64,000 nucleotides of DNA from Trissonchulus latispiculum. Lineage: Eukaryota; Nematoda; Enoplea; Enoplida; Ironidae. Both the position numbers and the translations under genes were made by a program. The stretch is from NCBI GenBank assembly GCA_030248195.1, contig JASAND010004132.1, positions 1-64,000 on the forward strand, written 5' to 3'. Below the pieces are notes generated by a model, which saw only the letters and a program-made list of their open reading frames with translations, did no database searches and had not been told where the DNA came from. This document shows positions 58,701-64,000 of this stretch, in pieces (the first letter of the stretch is position 1; every line of letters starts with the position of its first letter).

Positions 58701-61700
58701 GAAAAATGTCAATACTTTCGTGTAGATTGATGTAGTCAGCGCCTATAGGCGCTGACTAGATTCCCTATTCTGTACTAAAAAGCTGGTTTCAATCATTTTC
58801 ACATATTTTGTACGGATGCATGGGTGCACGGGACCGCAAAACAAGACAGTTGCGTCTACATATGTCTAGTCTACGCCTATTAGGCGCTGACTAGACATCA
58901 ATCTGCACGAATCTATTGGCATTTTCCGCTTTAGCAGCATTTCCCTATTCTCCCTTTTAGCAATGACCGTTATAGGGCATATTTTGTTACAAGTGTTATA
59001 TATGGGCCTCAGATGAATAATGAATGCAGTATAAGTGATCACATTTTTGTATATATAAACGTAAAATTTTTCTTTTTCCCAATTTTTCCAGGGGGGCAAA
59101 TTTGTTCCGGGGAGGGCGGCCGGCCCCCCGTGTGTATCTACGCTAGTGATTGGAATTGTAAATGATACCGAAGGTTTTACAACAGACGCAACTGTCTTGT
59201 TTTGCAGTCCCGTGCTCCCATGGATCCGTACAAAATATGTGAAAATGAGAAAAATCGGAGATGGTCGAAAATTGGCTACCCCCCCTAATTGTAATTTAAT
59301 TAGTAGTTTGTATTAATTGTTTGTACACGTATTCTCATTAATTTTACTACAAATAACAATCTGTATATATTTACCCGTAATTGTTGCGAAATCTGCATTT
59401 TCCTTAAAAAATTGAAAGTTTGAAATCTGGACTCTCACTTTCAGCTGCAGCTCTTGTGGCGGCCAGCGAATCATCCCTTACCAATACTTTCTGCTGAAGC
59501 AATTTGAGGTTTTGTAATTTACACCATTTTAATCAGGAGTCTAGCATAGCCATATGAAAGCATTGAGATACATCACAAATGGAGCAGAAGACTACCTGTT
59601 ATAGGGGGCGCTATAGCGAGCCCCTATAATATGGATGTAAAAGGCTTAGCACGGCCCTTGGAACCCGTTCAAGCACCGTGCCAGCTAAAATACTCAGCTT
59701 TGAAAATTTTCACTTCCGGACAAGTCAGGTCCGTTTGTTTTTTCCGTGTAAGTCACGCTTGGAGAAACACTTTTCTTCGAACTCAAAAACTGAACGATCT
59801 GGGCACTTTCAGCCGGTGAAGTTTGGTTTTTCTGAGAGTAGTGTTTGTGTTAACGTACCTTTTGGACAATTTTCCGCTGCCCGGCCAGGCCGGCCACCTG
59901 TGCGGCCGGCCAAAGGTGGCCGCCAAAAAAGGCCAATTTTGTGTCACGGCTACAGGGCTCAGGGAACAAGCTAGAGAGACGCGGCTTGTTGCATAAGAAA
60001 CTTTGGGATAGGTAGCCTGTCATAACTGAGGCGATTTTCGATATCTGTCCGGGATCGTTCAGGCGGCCGGCGCAAAGTTGGTCCGGCCAAATAGCCATTT
60101 TGGAAAAAATTTCCCGACTCCACGGAAAAGTCCCAACTCCACAGAAAACTGGGCTTTTTTACTGGGGGTGGGGGACGTCCCCCCTTTCGGTTCGCCCCCC
60201 CCCCCACTCGGCCCCACCCCCATTTTTTTGGGCGTCCCCCAGCGCTCACTATAAGGTGCCCACAAAATGCCAAATTCTAAGGACTTTTGGTCAAAATTTT
60301 CAAAAATGTTCGGCTTCGCCGGAAGTTTTTGCTCAAAATCGTCTATTTTGTTGCTCAAGTTCAAATTTTGAGCACTTTTAAGCATAGTTATAGCAGTATA
60401 TGTGGAAAACAGGCTATTTTTACTGCATTTTTAGCGATTTTAGACCACTTTAGATTCCCCCCACTTTCGGGGTTCCCCCCCACTCTCCCCACTCCCACTT
60501 TTTCGCCTAGAAAAAGGCCATGAAAATAGTAAAAAATAGGCATGAATATGCAGTTTTGGGCCATTTTATGGGACGCATTTACGGGTTATTGGGATTGCTA
60601 GGCACGATGAGCATAGTCGCAGCGGTGTGCGGTGTTGCTATCGTGCTGTACTGTCATGCAGCAACCATAGCACGCAGTCTTTAGACATACTGTAAACGGC
60701 TAAACATATGAACCTTGGTAGTAAGTATTTGTGTCTGTCATAAGGGGAACTGTAGCTATGTTAGTTGGTGCATTCTCCAGCTTTCACCGTGCTGTACGTG
60801 TTGCCCCAAATACAGCACCTTTGATAACAAGCTATTCATTCGTCACAGGTATATATTTGAAATTCAGCATACAGGCAGCTTAGGACGTGACATACCATTA
60901 TAGATACGTTTTGTATATATACTAATTACATATGTTTGCGCTGCACTAGAGTGCTGCTGAAGTACAGCACGGCCTATAACTAGCTGCACATAAGTTGCTA
61001 TCGTTTGAAATTCCGCAGGCAAGTGCAGAATAGCAATAGAAATCCTACCGTATAGCTTTCCTTCATTGACAGTATAATTTGCATCTGGTTGCGCTGCAGT
61101 AGAGTGCTGGTGAAGTACAACACAGCCAATAACTAACTACACGTAAGTTGCAATCGTTCGAAATCGAAAAGTGGATGAGGGTTTTTCTGTCATTATCGAG
61201 AAAAAGGGAGAAATTGGTACTTTTCAAGCTTCTTTGTTGTATGGTTCGGTTACGTGACTATTAATCATTGGGGAGAATTTTTTCTTTTCTTTTTTCTTTT
61301 ATAAACTTTAACATTTTTGCTTAAATTTTACTGAGAACCTTAAAAATGAAATAGGTCAAGAATAAAAATGCTCCGATGAAGCATGAAAAATGCAATATGG
61401 GTTGCATTAGGTTTTAAGCGGACATAGGACTAGGTTAAAAGCGCACTAATATGGACCAGCTTCGCTGAACAACCCATATCCGCGGACACTCATGCTCCAC
61501 TCCGCGTTTGACGTTTAATTGGCATAAGTTCTAAATTCGTCAGCTTTCCAGGCGAGCATGCTGATTTTGAAATATTAAGCTTACTTCAAGCGTTTTATTC
61601 TTCACTGCTAGCGTAGAATTTGTGACATCAAGACAATTTTTACTGTATGTTTTATTAACTTATAATGCATATAATCTTAAGTAATTGTTAGGCATTATGA

Positions 61701-62160
61701 GAATAACTATATACATAGTAGACGCAGAGTTATGCTCACGAATTGGTAAATTGTTACTGAAGAACTGCCGTCAGCATCAATCTGGGCAGTTTCCGCGAAG
61801 CTGGGTTGTTCAGCGAAACTTGTCCATATTATATAGTGCGCGTTAACCTAGTCCTATTGTCATTTACAACCTGCCCCTCCCATATTAACTTTTTAAAACC
61901 TTGTCCTGTGTTTGCTTAAAACCTAATGTAACCCATGGCATTTTTCATGCTCCATCGGAGCATTTTTATTCTTGTGGAAAATCAGCAATTAGTTCCAACA
62001 TTTATGTTAGGACAAGGTTCCAGAATTTTTCTTGCAAAGATCACAGAATACAGATATCACAGGTTAACTAAACTTTATTATTGCAGCAACTTTTGAGTCT
62101 CATCTTTAATCTGCTTGTACTTACTTTTATGCTTTAGGCTGGGATGAAGGTGTCGCCAAG
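34066..62160 (+). CDS. FKBP12: FKBP12-type peptidyl-prolyl isomerase, split gene (first four coding exons)
   Basis: Joined coding parts 34066-34102, 51576-51623, 54120-54209 and 62138-62160 give 66 residues that align without gaps to the start of FKBP12 (FK506-binding protein, about 108 residues). The protein is a small cytosolic prolyl isomerase. In animals it also binds ryanodine receptors and the type I TGF-beta receptor. Residues of the ligand pocket are visible: Tyr in VVHYTG, Phe-Asp in KKFDSS, Arg in SSRDRG, Phe in PFEF, Val-Ile in QVIKG and the pocket Trp in GWDEG. The first three junctions are phase 1 (interrupting a Gly codon), and all donor and acceptor sites are GT/AG. The fourth exon ends in phase 0, and the final exon (C-terminal 40 or so residues) is not in the window. 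Introns are filled with transposable elements. Confidence 0.93.
35057..35090. repeat. Direct repeat at left end of Penelope-like element
   Basis: 34 bp starting CAAATAGAGAAGTTAG and ending GCCTACCA, identical to 41925-41958. Uninterrupted copies of the host TIR element lack the inner 29 bp, which therefore belong to the inserted element; only the few flanking A residues can be target sequence. Confidence 0.8.
35494..36714 (-). pseudogene. Penelope-like reverse transcriptase core
   Basis: The 406-residue frame contains the fingers/palm blocks of Penelope-like reverse transcriptases: [12 protein letters not shown] (metal site A), [15 protein letters not shown] (block B), and [12 protein letters not shown] with the YQDD catalytic pair (block C). 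DKRDNFNF in the thumb region is also diagnostic. It copies the element RNA into DNA. The stretch is the C-terminal part of a protein whose N-terminal part lies at 39547-40122, cut off by the inserted LINE. It is otherwise open to its stop codon. Confidence 0.88.
36723..37947 (+). pseudogene. LINE reverse transcriptase, first part (stop and frameshift)
   Basis: The first frame (to a TAA at 37407-37409) covers the linker and fingers region, with VTGPDNIPS and the [14 protein letters not shown] block that precedes the palm in jockey/CR1-type enzymes. After the stop the similarity continues through ENYRDVSI and [12 protein letters not shown] frameshift near 37590 leads to [13 protein letters not shown] (block A), [11 protein letters not shown] (block B) and [10 protein letters not shown] (catalytic block C). 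The palindrome insertion cuts the frame just after block C. Confidence 0.85.
37916..37930. repeat. Target duplication of the hammerhead palindrome, left
   Basis: TTTACTTCAGTTTCA, repeated exactly at 38733-38747. It lies within the reverse-transcriptase coding sequence just after YADDIKLY. Confidence 0.85.
38044..38090 (-). ncRNA. Hammerhead-like motif, left arm
   Basis: On the - strand: stem I strand TCCAC, core CTGACGA, a stem II region with loop CGTCGAGA, core GAAA, then CCGGTA before GTGGA, which pairs with TCCAC. This copy has a shorter stem II than the right-arm copy (ACC instead of ACCC). Confidence 0.45.
38634..38684 (+). ncRNA. Hammerhead ribozyme-like motif, right arm
   Basis: Reading + strand: TCCAC (38637-38641), core CTGACGA (38642-38648), stem II GGGT/ACCC closing a 9-base loop, core GAAA (38667-38670), a very short palindromic stem III (ACCGGT), then cleavage-site GTA before GTGGA (38677-38681), which pairs perfectly with TCCAC. 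Minimal type I hammerheads with tiny stem III are known from Penelope-like elements. One A between CTGACGA and stem II is unpaired, which departs from the usual model. Confidence 0.55.
38733..38747. repeat. Target duplication of the hammerhead palindrome, right
   Basis: TTTACTTCAGTTTCA, the partner of 37916-37930. The LINE frame resumes from here. Confidence 0.85.
38733..39220 (+). pseudogene. LINE reverse transcriptase, thumb and C-terminus
   Basis: It continues the interrupted reverse transcriptase: [19 protein letters not shown], then [14 protein letters not shown] and [16 protein letters not shown]. These are the standard C-terminal blocks of jockey/CR1-type LINEs (the x-LGV-x-x-DL and RP-ILEY-x-x-x-WNP motifs). 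The frame closes at 39218-39220, and related coding sequence ([18 protein letters not shown]) is traceable near 39370-39430. Confidence 0.8.
39547..40122 (-). pseudogene. Penelope-like RT, N-terminal region
   Basis: 191 residues with the conserved block [12 protein letters not shown], then [11 protein letters not shown], which precede the palm in Penelope-like reverse transcriptases. CDC near the start is the conserved Cys pair before that block. [18 protein letters not shown] matches the region just before the fingers. The frame overlaps the upstream endonuclease frame by 35 bp (40088-40122) but needs a +1 (or -2) shift to join it. It ends where the LINE is inserted. Confidence 0.85.
40088..41170 (-). 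pseudogene. Penelope-like GIY-YIG endonuclease region (N-terminal)
   Basis: Residues about 25-40 hold Cys pairs (NNCVTCRH), followed by [10 protein letters not shown] and the GIY-YIG core [19 protein letters not shown]. The catalytic Arg lies in the RTRFGEH helix, and a Glu-containing helix [10 protein letters not shown] follows. The rest of the 360 residues is a basic linker leading to the reverse transcriptase. The endonuclease nicks the target to prime reverse transcription. Its position upstream of the reverse transcriptase is the main evidence for a permuted, Naiad-like element. Confidence 0.85.
41616..41699. other. Series of stem-loops in Penelope-like 5' leader
   Basis: TGTCAGGCTG (41616-41625) pairs with CAGCCTGACA (41640-41649). 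Two near-identical hairpins follow, CGCACT/AGTGCG at 41661-41674 and again at 41686-41699. They lie upstream of the first frame on the - strand, inside the element. Their role is unknown. Confidence 0.55.
41925..41958. repeat. Direct repeat at right end of Penelope-like element
   Basis: Identical to 35057-35090. Beyond it the host TIR element resumes with AAAGTTTGCCAAATTTCGG, as in the uninterrupted copies at 48575 and 58090. Confidence 0.8.
42191..42264. repeat. CA/TA microsatellite
   Basis: GTGTGTGT, then about 16 CA units, then about 12 TA units. Confidence 0.9.
42330..42500. repeat. Dispersed repeat (GCGCAGA / GAGTTTAGTATGTGTG)
   Basis: A stretch with GCTGCGCAGA, CGAGTTTAGTATGTGTG, CCGTATCACTT and CGGCGATGTTTT. 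It recurs with changes at about 51800-51950 and 53290-53410. Short GCGCA inverted words at 42339-42380 form small hairpins. No coding content. Confidence 0.55.
42501..43200. other. No gene seen
   Basis: Intron sequence with a GC-rich patch (GGTGCGCCACAGCGCCGCAG near 43050). No exon or element end was recognised. Confidence 0.35.
43208..44500. repeat. Complex tandem repeats (163 bp and 148 bp units)
   Basis: A 163-bp unit starting TTTTCTGG occurs at 43333, 43496 and 43659. A unit of about 148 bp containing CAAAAGTGGTCAAATTT occurs at 43791, 43939 and 44086. A 170-bp flank with GACCACAGTGGCCGGTCAAA at 43231 returns at 44350, so the block is itself duplicated about 1.12 kb apart. Related single copies lie at 50550-50610 and 51055-51390. 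Confidence 0.8.
44485..44629 (-). pseudogene. Decayed LINE fragment, end of RNase H
   Basis: On the - strand, translation in two frames gives FQWVP and KGTPEF-like pieces matching the WIPGH/GN-x-x-AD part of LINE RNase H. It directly adjoins the TIR element at 44630, which split this LINE. Heavily mutated. Confidence 0.4.
44630..45724. mobile_element. 1.1-kb TIR element, TATAGCCATGG family
   Basis: Inverted ends TATAGCCATGGGGGGAAAA and its near-complement, 1095 bp apart. Words such as GGGGGAAAAACCCA occur three times on the left (44640, about 44805-44850) and return inverted at 45325-45355 and 45670-45710. Length and layout match the TATAGTCAAGCGGG elements, but the terminus differs. It is inserted inside the RNase H region of a decayed LINE. 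Confidence 0.75.
45725..46515 (-). pseudogene. Decayed LINE fragment, RT end and RNase H
   Basis: On the - strand: [11 protein letters not shown] (46370-46500 region, the C-terminal reverse-transcriptase block), then [19 protein letters not shown] and [14 protein letters not shown], which correspond to RNase H catalytic blocks. Stops and frameshifts are frequent. It resembles the LINE at 28810-33222 but is more diverged. Confidence 0.65.
46524..46600. mobile_element. End fragment of the MITE family at 61357
   Basis: AATAAAAATGCTCCGATGGA followed by GCATGAAAAATGCAATATGGG, nearly identical to the left end of the element at 61357-61974. No right end was found nearby. Confidence 0.5.
46760..47602. 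mobile_element. G-tract MITE (CTGGCATTTTTTAG type) with nested MITE
   Basis: The right end CTAAAAAATGCCAG (47589-47602) and a diverged left end (TGGCGGTTTTTTGAG, 46761) enclose G/C tracts. The body matches an inverted copy at 49064-49370. A second MITE is inserted at 46912-47356. Confidence 0.5.
46912..47356. mobile_element. G-tract MITE, CTGGGCTTTTTCTAG ends, 5-bp duplication
   Basis: Left end CTGGGCTTTTTCTAG, right end CTAAAAAAAGCCCAG, flanked by AATTC at 46907-46911 and 47357-47361. The interior contains CCGGCGAAGCCGG (near 47154) and the AAAATAGCCTGTTTTCTAC block (near 47050). Confidence 0.75.
47703..48804. mobile_element. 1.1-kb TIR element (copy B), uninterrupted
   Basis: Perfect-style ends TATAGTCAAGCGGGAAAAAA and its complement (47703 and 48804). 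GGGAAAAAAACCCA words recur at 47713, 47877-47930, 48402-48440 and 48755-48795. Length 1102 bp, no protein. This is the intact reference copy for copies A and C. Confidence 0.85.
48805..49063. other. No gene seen
   Basis: Short AT-rich spacer between elements with no recognisable content. Confidence 0.35.
49064..49371. mobile_element. G-tract MITE copy (CTGGCATTTTTTAG type), partial
   Basis: It starts CTGGCATTTTTTAGGG, then GTTTTGAAAGTGGGGG. The interior ACCGAAATTTTTAGCG and GGTGAAAACGCAAAAATCG blocks match 47400-47490 in reverse. The right terminus is not clear. Confidence 0.5.
49593..49942. mobile_element. G-tract MITE, CTGGGCTTATTCTAG family, diverged
   Basis: The left end is CTGGGCTTATTCTAG. 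The right end is degenerate (CCTAAAAATAAGCCAG). The interior has C runs and CCGGCTTCGCCGG near 49730. No target duplication was found. It separates two parts of the decayed LINE. Confidence 0.55.
49943..50545 (-). pseudogene. Decayed LINE fragment, linker and RT start
   Basis: On the - strand, [12 protein letters not shown] matches the KPWWTPEVERAV block between endonuclease and reverse transcriptase in the LINE at 28810-33222. [13 protein letters not shown] and FTKAELAK match the following segments. Stops are present. The piece ends at the MITE at 49593-49942 and belongs to the same decayed element as 45725-46515. Confidence 0.65.
50623..51000. mobile_element. G-tract MITE, CTGGGTTTTCTTTAG type
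   Basis: The left end is CTGGGTTTTCTTTAGTGGGG. The interior has C runs, a mutated CCGGCTTCGC hairpin near 50808 and the GTAGAAAACAGGCTATTTT block near 50900. The right end near 51000 is degenerate. Confidence 0.5.
51055..51390. repeat. Copy of the 43-kb tandem repeat
   Basis: TTTGCCGTCCGATTCACCCA and CAAATTTGGTACCAAA blocks match 43510-43830. It is a single copy lying just upstream of FKBP12 exon 2. Confidence 0.6.
51576..51623 (+). CDS. FKBP12: FKBP12 coding exon 2
   Basis: Acceptor TTTTTACTGTTATAG and donor GTAAGAAG. It encodes (G)[15 protein letters not shown](G), the second segment of FKBP12 including the pocket Tyr. Enters and leaves in phase 1, completing Gly codons at both edges. Confidence 0.92.
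52330..52970. repeat. G/C-tract MITE cluster in intron 2
   Basis: It contains C and G runs up to 28 bases, CCGGCAAAGCCGG near 52620, and modules shared with 47.4 and 49.2 kb. Element ends were not resolved. Confidence 0.5.
53527..53821. mobile_element. G-tract MITE, CTGGGCTTATTCTAG ends, 5-bp duplication
   Basis: Ends CTGGGCTTATTCTAG and ATAGAATAAGCCCAG, flanked by ATAGT at 53522-53526 and 53822-53826. Interior CTTCGGCGAAGCCGGA near 53670. 295 bp. Confidence 0.8.
54120..54209 (+). CDS. FKBP12: FKBP12 coding exon 3
   Basis: Acceptor TTCTTTTAG and donor GTATATGC. It encodes 30 residues including [18 protein letters not shown] and [10 protein letters not shown], the central strands and loop of the FKBP fold. 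The usual pocket residues Phe, Asp, Arg, Phe, Val and Ile are all kept. The position that is Glu54 in human FKBP12 is Gln here. Confidence 0.93.
54428..54680. mobile_element. MITE with CAGGGTATTTTTTA ends
   Basis: Inverted ends CAGGGTATTTTTTAGGG and TAAAAAATACCCTG. Flanks GACTT and CACTT fit a 4-5 bp duplication of target ACTT. G runs occur near both ends. The uninterrupted target is visible in the inverted arm at 58555-58575. Confidence 0.65.
54906..55373. other. No gene seen
   Basis: AT-rich sequence inside intron 3. No exon or element end was recognised. Confidence 0.35.
55374..56639. mobile_element. 1.27-kb TIR element, TTCACAAAAAAA-word family
   Basis: Inverted ends TATAGCAAGGTTCACAAAAA and its complement. 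Words of TTCACAAAAAAAATCAC recur at 55383, 55413, 55735-55775 and 56411-56465 in both orientations. Layout (TATA-type terminus, subterminal A-tract words) resembles the other 1.1-kb families. Three repeats of AGTCACGTGACC occur at 56068-56120. No transposase frame. Confidence 0.7.
56647..58319. mobile_element. 1.1-kb TIR element (copy C), split by a small TIR element
   Basis: Ends TATAGTCAAGCGAGAAAAAA and the complement TTTTCCCGCTTGACTATA. Removing the insert at 57036-57603 and its 4-bp duplication leaves 1101 bp, matching the uninterrupted copy B (1102 bp). It shares the TTTAACACATAAACATAGG and AGACCCCCTGGACCACCCAT blocks with copies A and B. Confidence 0.85.
57036..57603. mobile_element. 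568-bp TIR element with GGTCGTAACTC words
   Basis: 32-bp inverted ends starting CGTCCCTCTAGAACAAGAAG. Flanked by ATAG at 57032-57035 and 57604-57607. The insertion point is proved by copy A, which reads uninterrupted there. AAGGTCGTAAC-type words recur inside in both orientations. Confidence 0.85.
58641..59160. repeat. Inverted repeat (GCGCCTATAGGCGC)
   Basis: CATTGCTAAAAGGGAGAATAG near 58662 returns inverted near 58940. AGTCAGCGCC-TATAGGCGCTGACT at 58734-58757 is a short perfect palindrome, and GGCGCTGACTAGACATCAAT recurs at 58883. It is related to the left inverted arm at 54320. Confidence 0.5.
59161..60148. other. No gene; small palindrome and GGCC-rich patch
   Basis: TTATAGGGGGCGCTATAGCG then AGCCCCTATAA (59598-59630) is a palindromic motif resembling 42280-42305. 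A GGCCGGCC-rich patch lies at 59880-59925. No exon was recognised. Confidence 0.35.
60149..60521. mobile_element. G-tract MITE, CTGGGCTTTTTTACT type
   Basis: Left end CTGGGCTTTTTTACTGGGG, right end CGCCTAGAAAAAGGCCAT (diverged). Flanked by GAAAA at 60144-60148 and 60522-60526. Contains CGGCTTCGCCGG near 60311 and the GTGGAAAACAGGCTATTTT block near 60400. Confidence 0.65.
60522..61356. other. No gene seen
   Basis: Intron sequence with a duplicated GAGTGCTG(C/G)TGAAGTACA word (60950 and 61105). No exon was recognised. Confidence 0.35.
61357..61974. mobile_element. 618-bp MITE with long inverted ends
   Basis: Ends CAAGAATAAAAATGCTCCGA and its complement. Inverted similarity extends inward through GACATAGGACTAGGTTAAA / GTTAACCTAGTCCTATTGTC and the AGCTTCGCTGAACAACCC block, giving arms of about 140 bp. 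No target duplication was resolved. A fragment of the family is at 46524. Confidence 0.75.
62138..62160 (+). CDS. FKBP12: FKBP12 coding exon 4 (23 bp)
   Basis: Acceptor TATGCTTTAG, donor GTATATAT. It encodes (G)WDEGVAK, which continues exon 3 exactly and includes the pocket-floor Trp. Leaves in phase 0. The next exon (expected to begin with MSVGQ-type residues) was not found before the window end. Confidence 0.88.
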
Positions 62161-62366
62161 GTATATATGATTGCTGTTTATGTACTTTTTGTCTGTTTTA
62201 CCTTAATTTATTGCTGTCTACGGGATAATATGTTGAATTGGCCATCGGCTACACCAGTGATCAGTTTTTTGAATCCTCAATGACACAGTGCGTTGCCACA
62301 TCCTCTTAAGCAAGGGACTAGTCTTGTCAGTTTCAGTTGCTGCGGTTTTAGCTAAATTAAATTAGT

Positions 62367-62616
62367 CTGGGCTTATTCTACTGGGGGGGGGCGGGGGGCC
62401 CCTCCCCCTTAAACACCCTACCCCCCCAAAAAATCGTTCCCCCCCCAAAAAAAATCGCCCCCCCCCCCAAAAAAAGTGGGTGCCCCTTTTGGTACCAACT
62501 TTTGCCCTGAAAAAATCGCTCAGAAGGCCAAAGTTTCAAAAATTTTCCGGCTTCGCCGGAGATTTTTAGTCGATTTTTGCCTATTTAAGCACTAAATCCG
62601 CTTATTTTCCTCGACT
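62367..62616. mobile_element. Partial G-tract MITE, CTGGGCTTATTCTA family
   Basis: Left end CTGGGCTTATTCTACTGGGG, C runs, CCGGCTTCGCCGG near 62547. The right half is missing after CACTAAATCCGCTTATTT. Confidence 0.6.
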
Positions 62617-63185
62617 GATTTTTAAGATGTTGTCTTTTAGCTGATTAGCTTTGAAACTCTTCAATATAAGGACTTGCGACTTATCATTACTACACTACCT
62701 ACCTAGTTCTCAAAATCGTGCCAACAGAGCCCTCAATTGGAATTTTTATTTTGATAAAAATTCTCCTTTGAAAACAATCGTAATCGTTATTTATTCCCAA
62801 TTTCATGGTTCATATATTGATGAACAAGATAAGGTGTCAGCTAAATCAATTATTGTAAACGTCTGGGCTAGACCAAACGTGGGGGTACTGAATAGCCTAT
62901 TTTCTTTTTATACTGCTAGAAATTGCCCAACAATTCAGGTTTACTACCTACGTAGACGAATTTAAACAATCCTGAATGCTTTTTGAGAATTGCGATCAAA
63001 AACCTAAACGTTTGGCACTTTATGGACACCTAGTGAGGGGTACCCTAAAAGTTGAGTGTACATAACGGTACACAAAAAATGTCCAGTCCACCGGTACATT
63101 TCTGGCTTGGTTGCTGAGAACATGACGACAGGATAATCAGTCAACAGCACCAATAACTATACCCATCGATAGGTTGAAGTTCATT

Positions 63186-63906
63186 GGGGGGACTACTAAA
63201 ATAGATTTGCCCCGACTTTGTCCGATTGGCTTACTTTTTGGGGAAGATATAAAGCATGGGCGTGTTAAAAAATATCGGGTACTGAGATCTTAGCTGCCTT
63301 CCAGGCATATGCAGCCGTCGCGCTGATGTGCCCGAACCCCCCCCCTTTTCACAACTATCAACATAATTAATTAAAAATCTCTGCTGGCTGCAAGACCCTC
63401 GCTTCAAGGTTGCCATTTGCCTATATGATTTGGCACATGTGCCCCTATCTGCAGACAAATACTAGACGTCTGTATCTGATCTGCGTCTAAGTGAATTACT
63501 CTTCAAAGCTGAAGTTTCCAGTTCCGGCAAAAATTTAAAAATTTTTGGCTAAGGAAAGAAGAATTTTACTACTGGTGCGAGCTATAAGGCTGTAATTTGG
63601 CATATACAGAGGTCCTGTAGGAGTACTCATTCGTGTCAAATGGCAAGAAAATCTACCGCCTGAACAAATTTTTGTGTCAACTTTAATCTTCTAGGGTCTT
63701 GACACCAGCAGAAATTTCTAATTAATTATATTGGTAGTTGTGAGAAAGGGGAGGTCGGGTCGGGCACATAAATGCGACGGCTACATATGGCTGGAAGGCA
63801 GCTAAGATCTAAGTACACGATATTTTTTGACCACCCCATGCTCTATATCTTCGCCAAAAAGTAGGCCAATCGGACAAAGTCGGTGCAAACCTTTAGTATC
63901 CCCCCC
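63186..63906. mobile_element. Inverted-arm repeat, relative of 11.87-13.53 kb
   Basis: The first arm (63186-63645) reads like 12310-12755. The second (about 63690-63906) reads like the end of 11871-12296, including GGGCACATAAATGCGACGG and GCCAATCGGACAAAGTCGG. The second arm is shortened by an internal deletion. Confidence 0.7.
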
Positions 63907-64000
63907 TTAAGATGATGATTTCCTTTGGGCACGTTTTCTTGGTTGACGGTTGAAATCAAAATGGAATTTGATGAAACTTTCCAAAAACTCTTATTTTAGC
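63907..64000. mobile_element. Left end of a TTAA-flanked element (cut by window)
   Basis: TTAAGATGATGATTTCCTTT resembles the terminus TTAAGGTGGTGATTCCCTTT of the element at 19455. The right end lies outside the window. Confidence 0.4.

Larger units (their letters stand above)
54210..62137 (+). other. FKBP12 intron 3 (7.9 kb)
   Basis: It starts GTATATGC and ends TATGCTTTAG. It holds an inverted repeat pair (54.3 and 58.4 kb), two TIR elements of 1.1-1.7 kb, and several MITEs. Confidence 0.8.
62161..64000 (+). other. FKBP12 intron 4 (partial)
   Basis: It starts with donor GTATATATGA and runs beyond the window. It contains a partial G-tract MITE, an open frame of 104 residues at 62651-62965 without recognisable motifs, and an inverted-arm repeat. 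Confidence 0.6.

Noticed and set aside
60781..60848. Exon-like segment between CCAG and CAG/GTATAT
   Set aside because: It lies between FKBP12 exons 3 and 4, but the residues do not match FKBP12, and exon 3 joins exon 4 perfectly without it.
62651..62965. 104-residue open frame as a gene
   Set aside because: No recognisable motif, no splice context, and it lies inside FKBP12 intron 4. It cannot be the missing FKBP12 exon because none of the expected C-terminal residues are present.

Overview
The window is eukaryotic, from an intron-rich and transposon-saturated invertebrate (metazoan) genome; I cannot name the species. There are no prokaryotic-style operons, rRNA genes or CRISPR arrays. The only host gene I can support is a split FKBP12-type peptidyl-prolyl isomerase on the + strand. 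Four short coding exons (34066-34102, 51576-51623, 54120-54209, 62138-62160) join in frame with consensus GT/AG splice sites, and the last exon lies beyond the right edge. Its introns (17.5, 2.5, 7.9 and more than 1.8 kb) hold most of the transposable elements described here.

Region 1-22 kb holds no gene I can recognise. It contains degenerate long-period duplications (about 0.4-10.4 kb), a foldback MITE at the left edge, a hAT-like element with an 8-bp target duplication (3882-5029), a hairpin element made of C/G tracts around a CCCCGTTTGG word (6547-7165), large inverted arms (11.87-13.53 kb, with a relative at 63.2-63.9 kb), a roughly 2-kb array of a 20-bp repeat that reverses orientation (14.1-16.1 kb), TTAA-flanked elements (16.3-20.4 kb), and a foldback with a tRNA-like core (21.45-21.65 kb). 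Region 22.1-28.8 kb is a cluster of G/C-tract MITEs, a TTCC minisatellite and a 1.1-kb TIR element.

Region 28.8-33.2 kb is a nearly full-length but mutated LINE on the - strand with a perfect 15-bp target duplication. It encodes a 2A-like peptide, a PHD finger, an apurinic-type endonuclease, a reverse transcriptase, RNase H and a C-terminal Cys-rich tail. FKBP12 starts about 0.8 kb to its right, directly after a pair of nested G-tract MITEs.

Intron 1 contains the most striking structure, a nest of insertions. A 1.1-kb TIR DNA element (34192-42185) is split by a Penelope-like retroelement whose GIY-YIG endonuclease precedes the reverse transcriptase (the permuted, Naiad-type order). That element is split by a 5'-truncated jockey/CR1-like LINE, which is split by a 0.8-kb palindrome carrying hammerhead-ribozyme-like motifs and flanked by a 15-bp target duplication. 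The rest of intron 1 and the later introns hold further copies of the 1.1-kb TIR family and its relatives, a decayed second LINE broken into at least three pieces, and many short MITEs with 5-bp target duplications and a shared CCGGCTTCGCCGG core.
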